Below are positions 40,162-50,814 of a DNA stretch of 64,000 nucleotides, one piece after another (within the stretch, counting starts at the first letter, position 1; the number at the start of each line of letters is the position of its first letter). The position numbers and the translations under genes are program-made. A model generated the notes under the pieces. The model searched no databases, was not told where the DNA came from, and saw only the letters and a program-made list of their open reading frames with translations. The stretch spans positions 1-64,000 of the forward strand of contig JAQMWT010000415.1 of NCBI GenBank assembly GCA_029834535.1. The letters run 5' to 3'. The DNA comes from Chrysophaeum taylorii (taxonomy: Eukaryota; Sar; Pelagophyceae; Pelagomonadales; Pelagomonadaceae).

Positions 40162-43059
40162 ATGGAGATAAACGCAGACGTGCGTGAGGAAGAATCTCCT
40201 CCAGTTCTTCCCGCCGCCCCTGAGATAGGCCGCGAGGAAGGTGAATTAAGAGAGGCCGAGGCAGTCGACGTTGCTGACGTGCCCCCTGACGTGCCTCCGG
40301 ATACTGCCATTTTTTCGCGGTTTAGTCCAACGACCCCGGACCGTGGCGAGCGTGTTACGATTGAGCGCGGATCTGCAGCCCCAAGTCGACTTCGTGAAGA
40401 CCTCGAGCGGAGACGTCGCGAAAATGAACGATCAGCTGAGCTTTTTGCTCGTGAAAGGGCTGAAGCGAAAGAGGAAGCGGCTCGACGAGAAGTTGATATG
40501 CTCAATGATGCATTACAGCAAGAGATCGAGACCTCGAAGACCCTACGTGAAGAGGTTGAACGATTTCGTCGTGAACGAGATGAATTGTTAGCCGAACGTA
40601 CGCTTCGGAAGAGTAGCCGCGAACGACCCGTGAGTCGACCCGAACCGGAAACGCCCATGAGGCCGTCTGAACCGGAAAGGAACACTGAAACGGGGAATGA
40701 ACCTCGCCCCGAGTCGGTACGGAGACTGAGGGTAGGGCGGAAGTTGAGAATGAAGGTACGAAAATTATACGGGAATTATCGCGGGGAATATCGCAGACGG
40801 TTGCGGACGCCTTAGAAAAGGGCAACTTGAGCCGATCCCGTCGACCCACCTCCAGTTTTAAGCCTGACAACTTCAAACTCGTCATCGACGGCCGAGACCA
40901 ACGGCAATTCAATTTGGATTCGGCGGCGATGATGCATACTTTAGCAGACGACCATTACTCGGTCGAGAAATTACTTTACGTACTACCTGTGCATCTACGG
41001 GACCAAATTTTGAGGGACACTTGCAGAAATACGAGGAGCTTTGCGATGAACTACCGCACGGTCCGTCGTTTTGCTTGAAATTGGACACTGACGATGAAGA
41101 GCATGGAGCCTCGATTCGTCGCATCCGTCGTCTTAACAAGACGTATTGCGATAAGACTTTGGATTATTTTAGATCGACTTGCCGACCTCCGCGCTCGCAG
41201 CAGAAGCTGCTCGACAAGCTGCGGAAGGTCACTCAGGCTTCAGTTCCGAAGAAGTCTGGGGAGCGGCACGTCCAGACGTATTGTACCAGATTCCAATCGG
41301 AAGCCTTGGAGTTTTGTTCCGTGTCCAGCCGCACGATGGATGATGTCGATATCCTCGACTAGCAGTGGACTGACATCCAAGGAGTTGAGGACGCGTGTGC
41401 GGACTATGAGGAGCGGACATCCTGATAGCTACGTGACTTTTAAGTCGATGGTAGCGCTTATCACGCGACTCGAGAACGACTTACGAAAGTTGATGGAGGA
41501 AGAGAAGGACCAAGGCCCTCCTAATCCGAAATCGAATAAACCGCCGCGAGGGCGGGGAGGTCGAGCTATGGCCTCCGATCAACAAGCCAAGCAAGATGCG
41601 GATAAACCGTCTGGGAATGCGGATCCGCTGATCTTACGAGATCATATTTTGTGGGGCAAGAGGACGTGCCCGCACTGTGGGTTTCTTCTGGACCACCCTT
41701 GATGAAGATGAACACGGAAATCGCGTGGTTTGCAACCGCGATCCGGATCGTTAGTACTGTGCGATGTGGAAGCGTATTCGTAAGCAGAAGAAGCAACCCA
41801 TATCGCGTTCCGATTGGGCGACGCGTGATGATGCATCTCGTGCGAACGCCACTCGCGGATCGGAGCCTTCTAATGAAATTCAAACAGCCCTCACCGATCT
41901 TGGAACCACAATGGCGACCATGGTGAGCGAGGTCAGAGGTATTAAGGATACTACGTCGTTTTCTACACGTCAGCGAGACGGACGATCACCTTCTAGCCGA
42001 TCGTCGCGACGACATCGAAGCCAGAGCCCTGATCGAAAGGCCAATACTCCTCAAACCAGCCCGAGTCCCCGCCGCCACCGGAGCTCTAGTCGCAATTCGC
42101 GCCGGCGCTGACGTCATCGACATTACGATGACGAATATGACGGAGGCAGATATCAGGATAGTTCGGGACATTCGAGCGCAACTTTCGCGTTCCAATCTTT
42201 ATGCGACGCGCTGCCATTGTCGGGGGTTGTCTTTTACCCGACGGCGCGCCCCGCCCGAGTCTCCGATGATGTTGCCGATGTCGCCGTGACGAGCAGCAAT
42301 CGTTTGCAACAGGAGCAAAATACCACCAACGCTCGGATCGTTCTGTGGCCTTCTACATTGTCTGTGGAAGCAATATCCGATGCTACTGTGAATTCTCCGC
42401 ACTACTTGGAAGACTCAGATTCGGAGACCGACGAGCCCGTGCCGCAGGTTCCAGTGTCCCCCCATTCGTCAATGTGCATGTCTTGCAGGGCAGTTCACGA
42501 TGATGACGTTAGACCTTTTGAGTTGACGTCGGGGACGACGTCTTCTTTTCCTACGGGGCCCCCCGAGCCCGTTTTAGCCGTTTTAGCCGATGTCGAGCCC
42601 GTTTTACCCGATGTTTTAGCCGATACTGTTTTGGTCGCAGCAGGGCAGACCACAGCGGCGCCGATGGAGGAGAAGTTGACGGGAATGTCCGATTTGACGG
42701 ACGAGAAACGACGATTGCCAGAAGAGATAAAGGAGGAGATCTATGTGCCTCCGATTGAAGAGTGTCAGAATTTTTTTTCAGCGAAACTGGGGAATGAGGA
42801 AGCAGCCGAAGCGGCGAGCGCCAATATAGAGTCAGCGGCGAGATGTAGAACGCCAGATACAGCAGCGGTGACGATGCAGATGCCGGGCGATGCGAAACCG
42901 GAGATACGATGTCATCACACTGCACTTTCGCCGAGTGATGGGGAAAAGATCGAGCAAGACCTCATCACCATTGGTTGCCTGGACCCTGGTACACTTACGT
43001 TTATAGTTGGTCATATTTATAGACGACGAAACGGGCCGAAGTTTGCAACGACTTTAGGC
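40162..43059 (+). pseudogene. Gag and start of protease, gypsy copy B
   Basis: Starts MEINADVREEESPP as in copy A. The first frame (40162-40815) has the coiled coil; later frames (41021-41362, 41094-41702, 41764-42111) carry the capsid part, the Cys/His cluster (CPHCGFLL, broken by a frameshift) and the Arg/Ser tract. The frame 42217-43060 holds the acidic spacer and the run-up to the protease, ending GPKFATTLG at the inversion breakpoint. Stops at about 41360 and 41703 and a TGA near 42110 show that it is not functional. Confidence 0.82.
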
Positions 43060-43815
43060 GAACTTATCATGATCCTCAGGAGAAGAACGCATTCCACCGA
43101 CTACCCCGAGTTGCTCGTACCCAGAAGACGTAGCAACGAAAACTTGCCCAGTTTCCACGGGCTCTGAAAGAGCGACTGGCACGCAGTAGGTGCGCCCAGG
43201 CTCGACCTTCATCGTGCGCGCAGCATAGGCTATCACTTCATAGGCATCGCTGTTCGAACTTTGAGAAGGCGTAACTGGAGGGACTCCCCAAGTCGTCGAA
43301 GCTCCCGCTCGCTTCGGCGGTGGACGCTGGAGGTCTTCAATCTTGCACAAGCGAGCGTAGACTCGGTTCTCAACTGTGCTCAGGCTCTGTTGCATCGCAT
43401 GGTGCTGTTGCCCATAAACCTGAACTACCACGGGATTGCTCTCGTCATAAGTTGTTCTGAACGTCAAAATCGGAGAATCGACTCGTCGATCCTGCACCTT
43501 TAACTTCCTGCGCCCAAAAGCGACTTGTGTGCGGAGAAACGCAATGCGATTTCGCGGGTAGTCCACTATGGCTCCTAACACCCGAATATCGCGCGCTCCC
43601 AGCAAAAATAGATGATTAGTATCGGCCACAATAGCAACAACTGGAACGGCTACGTCGTCCGCAAGCGCAATCCGCAATGCGACCCATTTGTGGATAGTCG
43701 TCTTGTTCAATCCTGACCCGTACAGGGTGCGCTCGACTGGAAGATCGCCCCGGTCAAGGATGATGCTATCCTTTTCCAGTTTTTCAACCAGCCCACGACA
43801 AATATAGGAGACATA
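43060..43815 (-). pseudogene. Inverted protease segment inside gypsy copy B
   Basis: This block reads on the minus strand although the rest of copy B is plus. Read that way it encodes SGLNKTTIHKWVALRIALAD, LLGARDIRVLGAIVDYP and SNSDAYEVIAYAARTMKVEP, continuing through LGVVGGMRSSPEDHDKF. So in this segment the protease, the linker and the start of the DNMT part are in one continuous frame, which copy A has lost. Breakpoints lie at ACTTTAGGCG (43060) and at GTTCGCAGC (43818). About 16 bp of the ancestral sequence, encoding the catalytic Asp loop, are missing at the left breakpoint. Confidence 0.85.
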
Positions 43816-45399
43816 GTTCGCAGCTCGAGTGGCGATATCCTCTACCCAGGATGTGCCGACCGTGATTACTCAAGGTGAAGTCCTTGCTTTGGGCGATATT
43901 GTTCGTTTTGATGACGAGCTGAATGCCGAGTCGGTCGACGATTTAACGAAGGATGGTGAAGCCGAATCTAACAAGGCTAGCCTATCATTCACTGTTTCGG
44001 TCGCAAGCCATCTTACTCAAGGCGATGCGGCTCCCGAACCGATGCTTTTGAGCTCAGTGCCGAAGGCGTCTCCTTCAGCCGATAAGAAGCAGAATTCTCG
44101 TCAAGAATCGCTCGGTAACGACGATTTCGACCGAAGAACTGACGAGGAGGAAAAGAAATGCCGAGAAGTTACAGAAGGCGGCGAGATTCGCCGAAGGTTC
44201 GTTTAGGTCCACTGGGTGCCGATCACGCATCGCAAGGTTGTGATGCTCTTTAGCGGCGCTGGAGGAAGTACTTTAGGACTGCAACGAGCGAACGAGTTGT
44301 GCGGGACATCGTTTCGAGTCTTCCTTGCTCTTGACTCTTCAATAGCTGCCAACAAGGTTCATCAGAAGAATTTTCCGAAGATACCTGTGATTCAGCACAC
44401 GCTCTGCGGACGATATGACTCGACCCTCCGATTGATCTAGGCTTATTTACCTGAAGCGGAATGGTCATCGTCGATGTGTATAGCGTCTCCACCCTGCGTT
44501 CATTCAGCACTCTGTAATTTGATATCCAGAGATGCTGGCAGGGGTGTTACAGCCACTAACTGGACGATGAAACTGTGCAAAATGGCTGGTTTCATGATGT
44601 GGCTGATCGAACAGGAGGGTCCATTATTTCGTATATAGCGCGCTTACACCCTTACGTGTACGTCGTCAATTTTCATGATATCACGCCCACTTTGATGAGC
44701 TCTCGCGTGCGATTGTTGGTTTCCAGTCACCCACTGCACTTGCAAGAGGCTCCGAAGACATGTGTGAACATGCAACAAAAATTTGCTGCAGCTTTAGGTT
44801 ATGCTCATGAACGCCACCTGCTCCAGCTGAATAATCTTGGCTCGTCCCGAGAAGCAACAGATACGACTTACACCGTTACGCGGGTTCCTCTTCGTTTGGG
44901 ACCGCATCGCTCGGACACTCAGCCTTTGACTCTCGAGATGACGGCCGAGTTGCTCACGATGCCGGTGAACTATGATGGGGCTAGCTTGTCTAAGACAGAT
45001 TCGTTCAAACATTTAGCGTCCGTCGTCCCTCCAGACACTCTTGCGATTCTAGCAGTCGATCTGCACAACTCCGTGACCAGAGGTTCCCGCCAAAGTGGCG
45101 AAGTCCTGCCGACCGCGTTGAGCCCGACAGATCGATCCTTTGAGCAGTATTTGCGAATCTCTGACACCACCTTTCTCCACGTACAGACTCCGCTGATAAA
45201 TACGCGCACTCGTGTCCTTAAGTGGGTGTCAATGGATGATCTCCAGGATCCCACTAAATGGGGACCGCCAGAAGCTCCTATGTTTCCGCTTCCAACAGAT
45301 GCGCCGGGGACGGCTCATGCTTTTTCTGCTGCCCCCCCCCCTGACAATCAAAAGTGGACGTTCCGCCGGATCCTGAACCTGAACAGGAGCCGAAAGTAA
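43816..45399 (+). pseudogene. Cytosine-C5 DNA methyltransferase segment, gypsy copy B (broken)
   Basis: Same domain as 3810-5579 in copy A, but split. Frame 43829-44206 holds the acidic linker. Frame 44216-44440 holds motif I (VVMLFSGAGGSTLGLQRA) and ends at an in-frame stop in STLRLI. Motif IV (ASPPCVHSALC) lies near 44485-44520. Frame 44575-45399 holds motif VIII (SSRVRLLVS), IX (QPLTLEMTAELLTMP) and X (ASVVPPDTLAIL). The conserved motifs are the same as in copy A although linker positions differ, so the domain was probably under selection before this copy decayed. Confidence 0.85.
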
Positions 45400-46412
45400 G
45401 GAGCGAGCCGAATGTGCGCGTCAAAGGTGAAAAGATCAGTAAGAGCCACCCTGAGGTGAGGTTCAAATACGAAGAAAAGTTCGATGTGCCATGGAAGGAT
45501 GCGCCGCGCGATGCGGACGGTGTACCGTTACCGCAGACTCCCGAGCACGTCAAGGACAATGATGCGATGGAAGTCGTAATTCCGACGAAGGAAGAAGTCG
45601 AAACGGCTGTTCGAGATCTGGGAATTTCCGACAACGCGCATCTGGATGATGATGCGAAGATGATGTTGAGCCACTGCGTGCAATACGCGTGGGCCTTCTT
45701 TGATCCGATTATGAGACCCGTGGACTCGCCACCGGTTTCTCTACGATTCAAAGACGCAAACCCACGACCGATCAAGATGACGCCTTATAGGTTGACGCCA
45801 GCAAAGCTCGAGTGTCTCAGAAAGCAGATCACTGAGTGGTGTCGCGATGGAGTCATCCGACCGGCGAACTCTCCGTGGGGATTCCCTGTACTGATGCTGC
45901 CTAAGAAGGGAGCAGAGGCCGGGACGTCGAATGCTTTTCGTGCTGCAGTTGACTTGCGTCAGCTTAATGATCAGCTGGTCAATGGCAGTTGGCCGAATAT
46001 TCGTCAAGATGATGCTTTGGCTTTTCTTGCCATGCGCCGTTGGCGGACGTGCATTGATATTCGATGGGGTTATCATAACCTACGTTTGGACGCCGCTGTT
46101 CAGGACGCCGTTACGATGATTAGTCCACTTGGAGCCCATAGTTTCTTACGCTTGCCTCTAGGAGTAAAAACAGCAGGAGCTCTCTTTTGTAAGCAGATGG
46201 CTAGCGATTTGTCCACATGGATGTATAAGGACTTGGTCGCGTTTGTCGACGATATTATGATGGGATCGGATGAACTCCATCGACATTTACAAGTGTTGAT
46301 TGAAGTGTTGTGCCAATTAGCACAGCGAGGATATAGTGGACGAACTTCGAAGTTCCACCTCCTCAAGGATGAAATCGAGTTTTTGGGACATATTTCGACT
46401 CCGGAGGCTTGA
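45354..46412 (+). pseudogene. Reverse transcriptase of gypsy copy B
   Basis: One open frame of 352 codons from the Pro/Glu-rich DNMT-RT linker (PDPEPEQEPKVRSEPNVR) into the RT: PYRLTPAKLECLRKQ, GVIRPANSPWGFPVLMLPKK, DLRQLNDQLVNGSWPNIRQD, LRLPLGVKTAGALFCKQMAS and the FVDDIMMGSDEL active-site box. It ends by frameshift at STPEA, within the GHIST box. It shows that linker and RT share a frame, and copy A shows DNMT and linker sharing a frame. Confidence 0.9.
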
Positions 46413-46945
46413 AGCCGAACCCCAAGACGTTAGAAGCGTTGCAGCAGATGCCGATTCCTGGTACGTTGCCCAATACGTCCCCGAAGACCAAGATTCGATC
46501 TTTCATTGGCATGAGCAACTATTGCCGCCGATATGTGAATAATTATTCGAAGATTGTGGAGCCGCTTAGGCGATTGTGTCTTGAAGGCGTCAAGTTTGAG
46601 TGGACGCCTGAGTGCCAAAAGGTATGGGATACGATCATCGAAGCTTTGGTGGACTCTCGCGGAGTTTATCATCCTGATTGCGATCTTCCTTTTCAGATGC
46701 GCTCGGATGCTTCCAAGGATGGTCTGGGTGCGTATCTTTTTCAGCTCGTGGAAGTCAAGGACGAAACAGGTAAGGTGACACGAGAGGAACGAGTAATTGA
46801 GTATTGGAGCCGAGCTGTGCCGAAAGAGATGCGGAACTATGAGCCTCGCCGGCTAGAGCTACTGGCAGTTGTTCTTTCTCTTGAGCATTTCCGCTCTTAT
46901 ATCGAAGGTCACAAGACGATCCTTGAACGGATCATCGCAACTTGA
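46409..46945 (+). pseudogene. RNase H of gypsy copy B
   Basis: Continues the RT: SFIGMSNYCRRYVNNYSKIV, then RNase H with MRSDASKDGLGAYLFQLVE and YEPRRLELLAVVLSLEHFRS. It breaks at ERIIAT, where copy A reads ETDHRNLTF, by a single-base frameshift. RNase H removes the template RNA strand. Confidence 0.87.
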
Positions 46946-48273
46946 CGTTTTTACGAAAGGCGAAGCGCTCGTCTGGGCAGTTGGCTCGATGGGCGATGCG
47001 GCTCGCCAACTTTGATCCTGAATTGGGTTACAAGCCAGGGAAGTCGCCGGGAATGAGTATCCCTGACTGTCTCTCTCGCAATCCTATAGATTATGTCATC
47101 GAGACGGACGAGTTTGGTGAACCCTTGAACCACGCGTATCTAGTGTGCCAAGAACTCCCTCGCCCTGTCAATGCTGAAGGAGTACCTTTATCTGGGTGTC
47201 ATGTCATTCTGCCGTTTGTTACGACTGAGTTGCCTGTAGAGAAAGAGGAAGAAGACCTCGATGATCCGATGCAATTGGTTACGTCTCATGCTACGAAACA
47301 ACGTCAGAAGCAACGTCTGCAGACCCAGCCTAGTATTTTCCGTGATGCCGATGATTACCAAGAGTACATCGACAAGACTCCGGATTATTTGACTTTGGAA
47401 GAGATAGCCAAAGAGCAGATCACTGATGCTACTTGCGAGGACGTTCGTTATCGCATGGCTCAGGGCCATTCTCTTCGTCGGTACGGAGCCAATTATCGCT
47501 ATCAAGTGGTGAAAGGAGTTCTCTACCGTGCCGCACCCGACTTGCACCCGATGATAGTCGCACCCCGAACTTTACGGACGCGCATCATCCGATTGTATCA
47601 TGACACACCTCTCAATGGTGGTCACATGGGTCGTCAAAGTACAGTGCACTCGATACTTGAACGTTTTTGGTGGCCCCACATGTCTAATGAGGTGGGTGCT
47701 TACATTGCTGGTTGCATAGTGTGCAAAAAAGCTCGTACGCCTGAACCAAAGAGAGCAGGTCTACTTCAGCAACCGGTATATGATGGTGAATGCGCCGTCC
47801 TTTGTATGGATTTGTTTGGACCTTTGCCCAGTGCTGGTCCCGAGACATATCTGATCATCTTTTTTGATCCATTTTCTCATTTCTTGATTCTTGACGTACT
47901 ACACCATAAGACTGCTGAGTCAATCCTCGAGTCTTTTGTCGCGAATATATTACTCAAAGGTTATCTACCTCAGAGGATCCGTACCGACAATGGGAAAGAG
48001 TTCGTCAACAAGTTGATGGAAGAGTTTTGCCATCTTTTCAATGTTCGGTATAGTACCACGATTCCGTATCATGCTCAGGCTAATCCTGCAGAAAGGGTCA
48101 ACCGCTTTATCAAGGCTTTCCTCAGTGCGTGCCTTCAAAACCGCAAGATATCGGAATGGCCCGAATTCGCGGAGTACATTGCTTTTTGCTACAATCGTAA
48201 GTTCATTCCGGGGACTCAGATCTCACCTTTCATGCTTCGTCTTAACCGGCAGCCTTTATTGCCAACCGATTAG
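46942..48273 (+). pseudogene. RNase H tail and integrase of gypsy copy B
   Basis: A 443-codon frame with the best-preserved integrase in the window. The zinc-binding HHCC is complete: YHDTPLNGGHMGRQSTVHS, then AGCIVCKKA. The catalytic D, D, E residues are present in CMDLFGPLPSAG, RIRTDNGKEFVNKLM and YHAQANPAERVNRF. The frame ends at a TAG where copy A has a sense codon (LPTDYTIMDLDV), so the C-terminal domain is cut off. Integrase inserts the element cDNA. Confidence 0.9.
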
Positions 48274-49051
48274 ACGATCATGGATCTTGATGTCCGCCGC
48301 CTGCCGAAAACTCGCTCCGATGTTGTGGCAGAGACTCGCGAGAGGCTGAAGTTCTATACCGCTACGGTGAACGAAGCTCGCGAGAAGGCTCTTCGTAAAC
48401 AACGTCCCGCACAATGCGGACCATGTTGATGTGGAGTATGAAGAAGGTTCACATGTTCTGCTCTACCCTTTTCTTCAGAACAAGCTTCGACCGGGATGGC
48501 GCGGTCCATTTGTTACTTTGGAACGTTTGTCCCCGGTCACTTGCAGGATTGAGTCTCTTGATTCTCCTCCTGAACGCCGTTGTGTTCATGTTAGCCAGAT
48601 CACCCCTGTGATGGTTTCTCCAGTGGCCGATCGAGCTGTGCCCAAGCCCAAGGTTGGGAATTCACTTCAGCAAGTGAACGTGAACCACTTCACCAGCCAC
48701 TCCAATATTGGTGAAGTGATTTGAAGTGAACACGTCACCCTACGTGGCCATCGTGAACCTTTGTGAAGTGAACGCCACCTTTTTTTTTTTTTTTTACGCC
48801 AGCGCCGGTCCCTGTCGCGCCCCGTCAGTTCCGTGCCCCCCGCGCGCTATTGCCTAGGTCTGGTGCTCTTAGATTCATTCGCGTAGACTTTTTGGGATGA
48901 TTACAAGCATGGTAAGTTCGCTGTCTTTCGGATTCCGGATAACAAACGGTCCGATTGGCGAAAGAACATTTACGTCGCTGAAGTTTATGAACCCTATGAT
49001 TTTGTGAATGATCGAGTCGCTCTGCATTTCTATGCTGATCTCGGTCCCCAT
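48274..49051 (+). pseudogene. Integrase C-terminal region of gypsy copy B, with insertion, truncated
   Basis: After the TAG the similarity to copy A continues: LDVRRLPKTRSD, EYEEGSHVLLYPFLQNKLRP and GWRGPFVTLERLSP. It is interrupted at 48652 by a foreign insertion and resumes at about 48885 (DDYKHGKFAVFRIPDNKRSD) until 49051, where it stops abruptly. Confidence 0.87.
48653..48884 (-). mobile_element. Small inserted element with inverted repeats and poly-T (poly-A on minus)
   Basis: Absent from copy A at the same place, so it is a clean insertion of about 230 bp. The left part holds nested inverted repeats: TTCACTTCA with TGAAGTGAA, and inside them CACTTCACC with GGTGAAGTG. Further copies of GTGAAGTGAA follow. 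A run of 16 T (48780-48795) comes next, and then GC-rich DNA to 48884. On the minus strand this reads as a GC-rich body with a poly-A tail, as in a short retroposon. No RNA polymerase III box is evident. Confidence 0.7.
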
Positions 49052-49060
49052 TCCAGAGAG

Positions 49061-50011
49061 CTACACTATTATGTGTGCGACACTGGAACATTTCACACCT
49101 ATCTCTACAAGAGGGTTTTCTCTCCGTAATACGGCTTTCCCTCCTTCCTTCCTTACCCTTCCGCAATTATACTTTTCATGACTATCGCGTCTTGCCGAAG
49201 ACAGGCCAAGATGCGCGACGGATGTTGTCTGCGCGTCGATGTCAGTCTGTGATATCGATGCGAGGATGCGCAAAAGAGTGGCTTGGACATGTGCGAGTTG
49301 TTCTCCGCGCACTTTGATCTCCAGAAAGTTGGTCTGCGCTTCCACCTCGTGCTTGACAGACAGAAAGCGGTCAAAACAAGCCAAATAGTCGTCACTTCCC
49401 ACAGCTCGAGCATTCTCATCGTCAGATTCTATAACGCGCACCCGAATCTTTTCAAGCCACGCGTCACTGTGAGCACCAGAGCTCAGGTCATCGAACGCCA
49501 CACTATGCAATCTCTGGTACTTCTCGAGAACCTCGTGCCGCAACTTGGTGAACACTGTTGCAAGCTGGACCTCGCTCTTGACATTGCGCTGAGATCGGCA
49601 GTCGCTGGCAATCTTTGCTGAGATTGCCACAGACAGTTGGCACCTAGGGTCGACCTTTCACGTAACTGTGGGAGAATTGCATACACACACACGCGCGTAC
49701 TAAGTGCTTTGATTGCCAAAGTCAAAAGGGCTAAATGACTCAGTATGGCACGCAAGACGCTCGTTCAGCTCGCCCAAGACAGAGCTCGTCTCTGCCGATC
49801 GCCAATCGTATGTCGCCGCTGAAATCTGCTTAAGCTCGGGGTGACAAGCCAGCATACCACTGTGCGCGTTAAGCGTGAGCATGCGCATCCACAGAAAATA
49901 TGATGGGTCTTCGTTCGCTAACGAAAGCATGCATGGCACCAAAAGCTTCGCAGCATGAAGAACCCAGTCTGAAGCTCTTTTCCAACATGGAGTAGGCCTC
50001 CAGGTGCGCAC
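49061..50011 (-). pseudogene. Possible gene fragment of unknown function
   Basis: Two protein-like frames on the minus strand: 49700-50011 (WVLHAAKLLVPCMLSLANED, MRMLTLNAHSGMLACHPELK) and 49061-49630 (LRHEVLEKYQRLHSVAFDDL, VEAQTNFLEIKVRGEQLAHV). Both look alpha-helical and of ordinary composition. A short intron in between is conceivable, but I could not find a splice that works. The region abuts the truncated end of gypsy copy B. The family is not recognised. Confidence 0.35.
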
Positions 50012-50044
50012 CGTCAGGTACGGGGTTTTCTGTTTAATTTACAG

Positions 50045-50225
50045 AGGCTTCGTTCCTCGTTGTCAGTGTAAACGCTTCTATGGGACCTAATGTCCTTAAG
50101 GAGTTAGGGCTTAAATCCCTACCTTGTGTAGTAGCATGTGGCGAGCGGAATGGTCTGTACACGCCTAGGACTGCACGCAGTCTCTACCATGTACCCGGAG
50201 AAGGTCAAATCTCTCCAGGTTATGG
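50045..50225 (+). repeat. Dispersed repeat R2 (right copy)
   Basis: Matches 10205-10395 in the same orientation, from GTTGTCAGTGTAAACGCTTC to ATGTACCCGGAGAAGGTCAA. It is followed by CAGGTTATGGGCCCAG, a short stretch that recurs at 55906-55921 in the second copia region. Confidence 0.7.
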
Positions 50226-50236
50226 GCCCAGATGCG

Positions 50237-50814
50237 TAGGTGTGTCAGCCCAACTGTGTTGTACGTATAAATGGAGTGATCAATTTACGCCTGATCACGA
50301 GTACAATGCAACAATGTGTTTGGCGGTGGTCTACTGTACATATTTGTTGTGTGACGGTATGTGCCAGCCAGTTAATTTGGTTTGTGACCGAGTTGGGTCG
50401 GTCACTGGTCATATGCACTCGCATAACCAATAAAATTAAAATTTTTCCTATACAAGCCGCGGAAACTTGTACGGGTTTTTCCTTCTATTCCCCAACAAAC
50501 CGAGTTGGGTCGGTCACTGGTCATATGCACTCGCATAACCACTAAAATTAAAATTTTCCCTACACAAGCCGCGGAAACTTGTACGGGTTTTTCCTTCTAT
50601 TCGACAACAAAAGACTGACTGCTCGAGAATTAATCCATTCTTCATTCTCAAGTCGCCCTGTTTTTAAATAGCATGTTGATTTGTTTGGTCGTGTCAATAA
50701 GCCCACGTTTAAAATAGCGTACTGTACATAGAACCCGCACTCGAGAAACTCTTCATTCTTATGTGTCGAATACGTCTATCAATCCTATAACCTATTTCTT
50801 AATAGGTCACAATC
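50237..50814 (+). repeat. Putative LTR/leader of copia-type element with tandem duplication
   Basis: The region begins near TGTGTCAGCCCAACTG and precedes a gag-like gene. It contains two adjacent copies of a ~116-bp unit (~50388-50503 and ~50504-50619), each running from GAGTTGGGTCGGTCACTGG through CCGCGGAAACTTGTACGGG to TTTTTCCTTCTATTC. AT-rich, promoter-like sequence follows. No second LTR was found, so the LTR label is tentative. Confidence 0.45.

Larger units (their letters stand above)
39386..49051 (+). mobile_element. Ty3/gypsy-type retrotransposon with DNMT (copy B), inverted segment, 3' end lost
   Basis: Plus-strand copy of the element at 1-9897: 5' LTR, leader, gag, protease, DNMT, RT, RNase H and integrase in the same order. 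Differences from copy A are an inverted block at ~43060-43815, an insertion at ~48653-48884, and an abrupt end at 49051 (GATCTCGGTCCCCA) with no 3' LTR. It has a different set of frameshifts and stops from copy A. The sequence before the LTR ends ACGAC; no matching duplication can be sought because the 3' end is gone. Confidence 0.93.
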
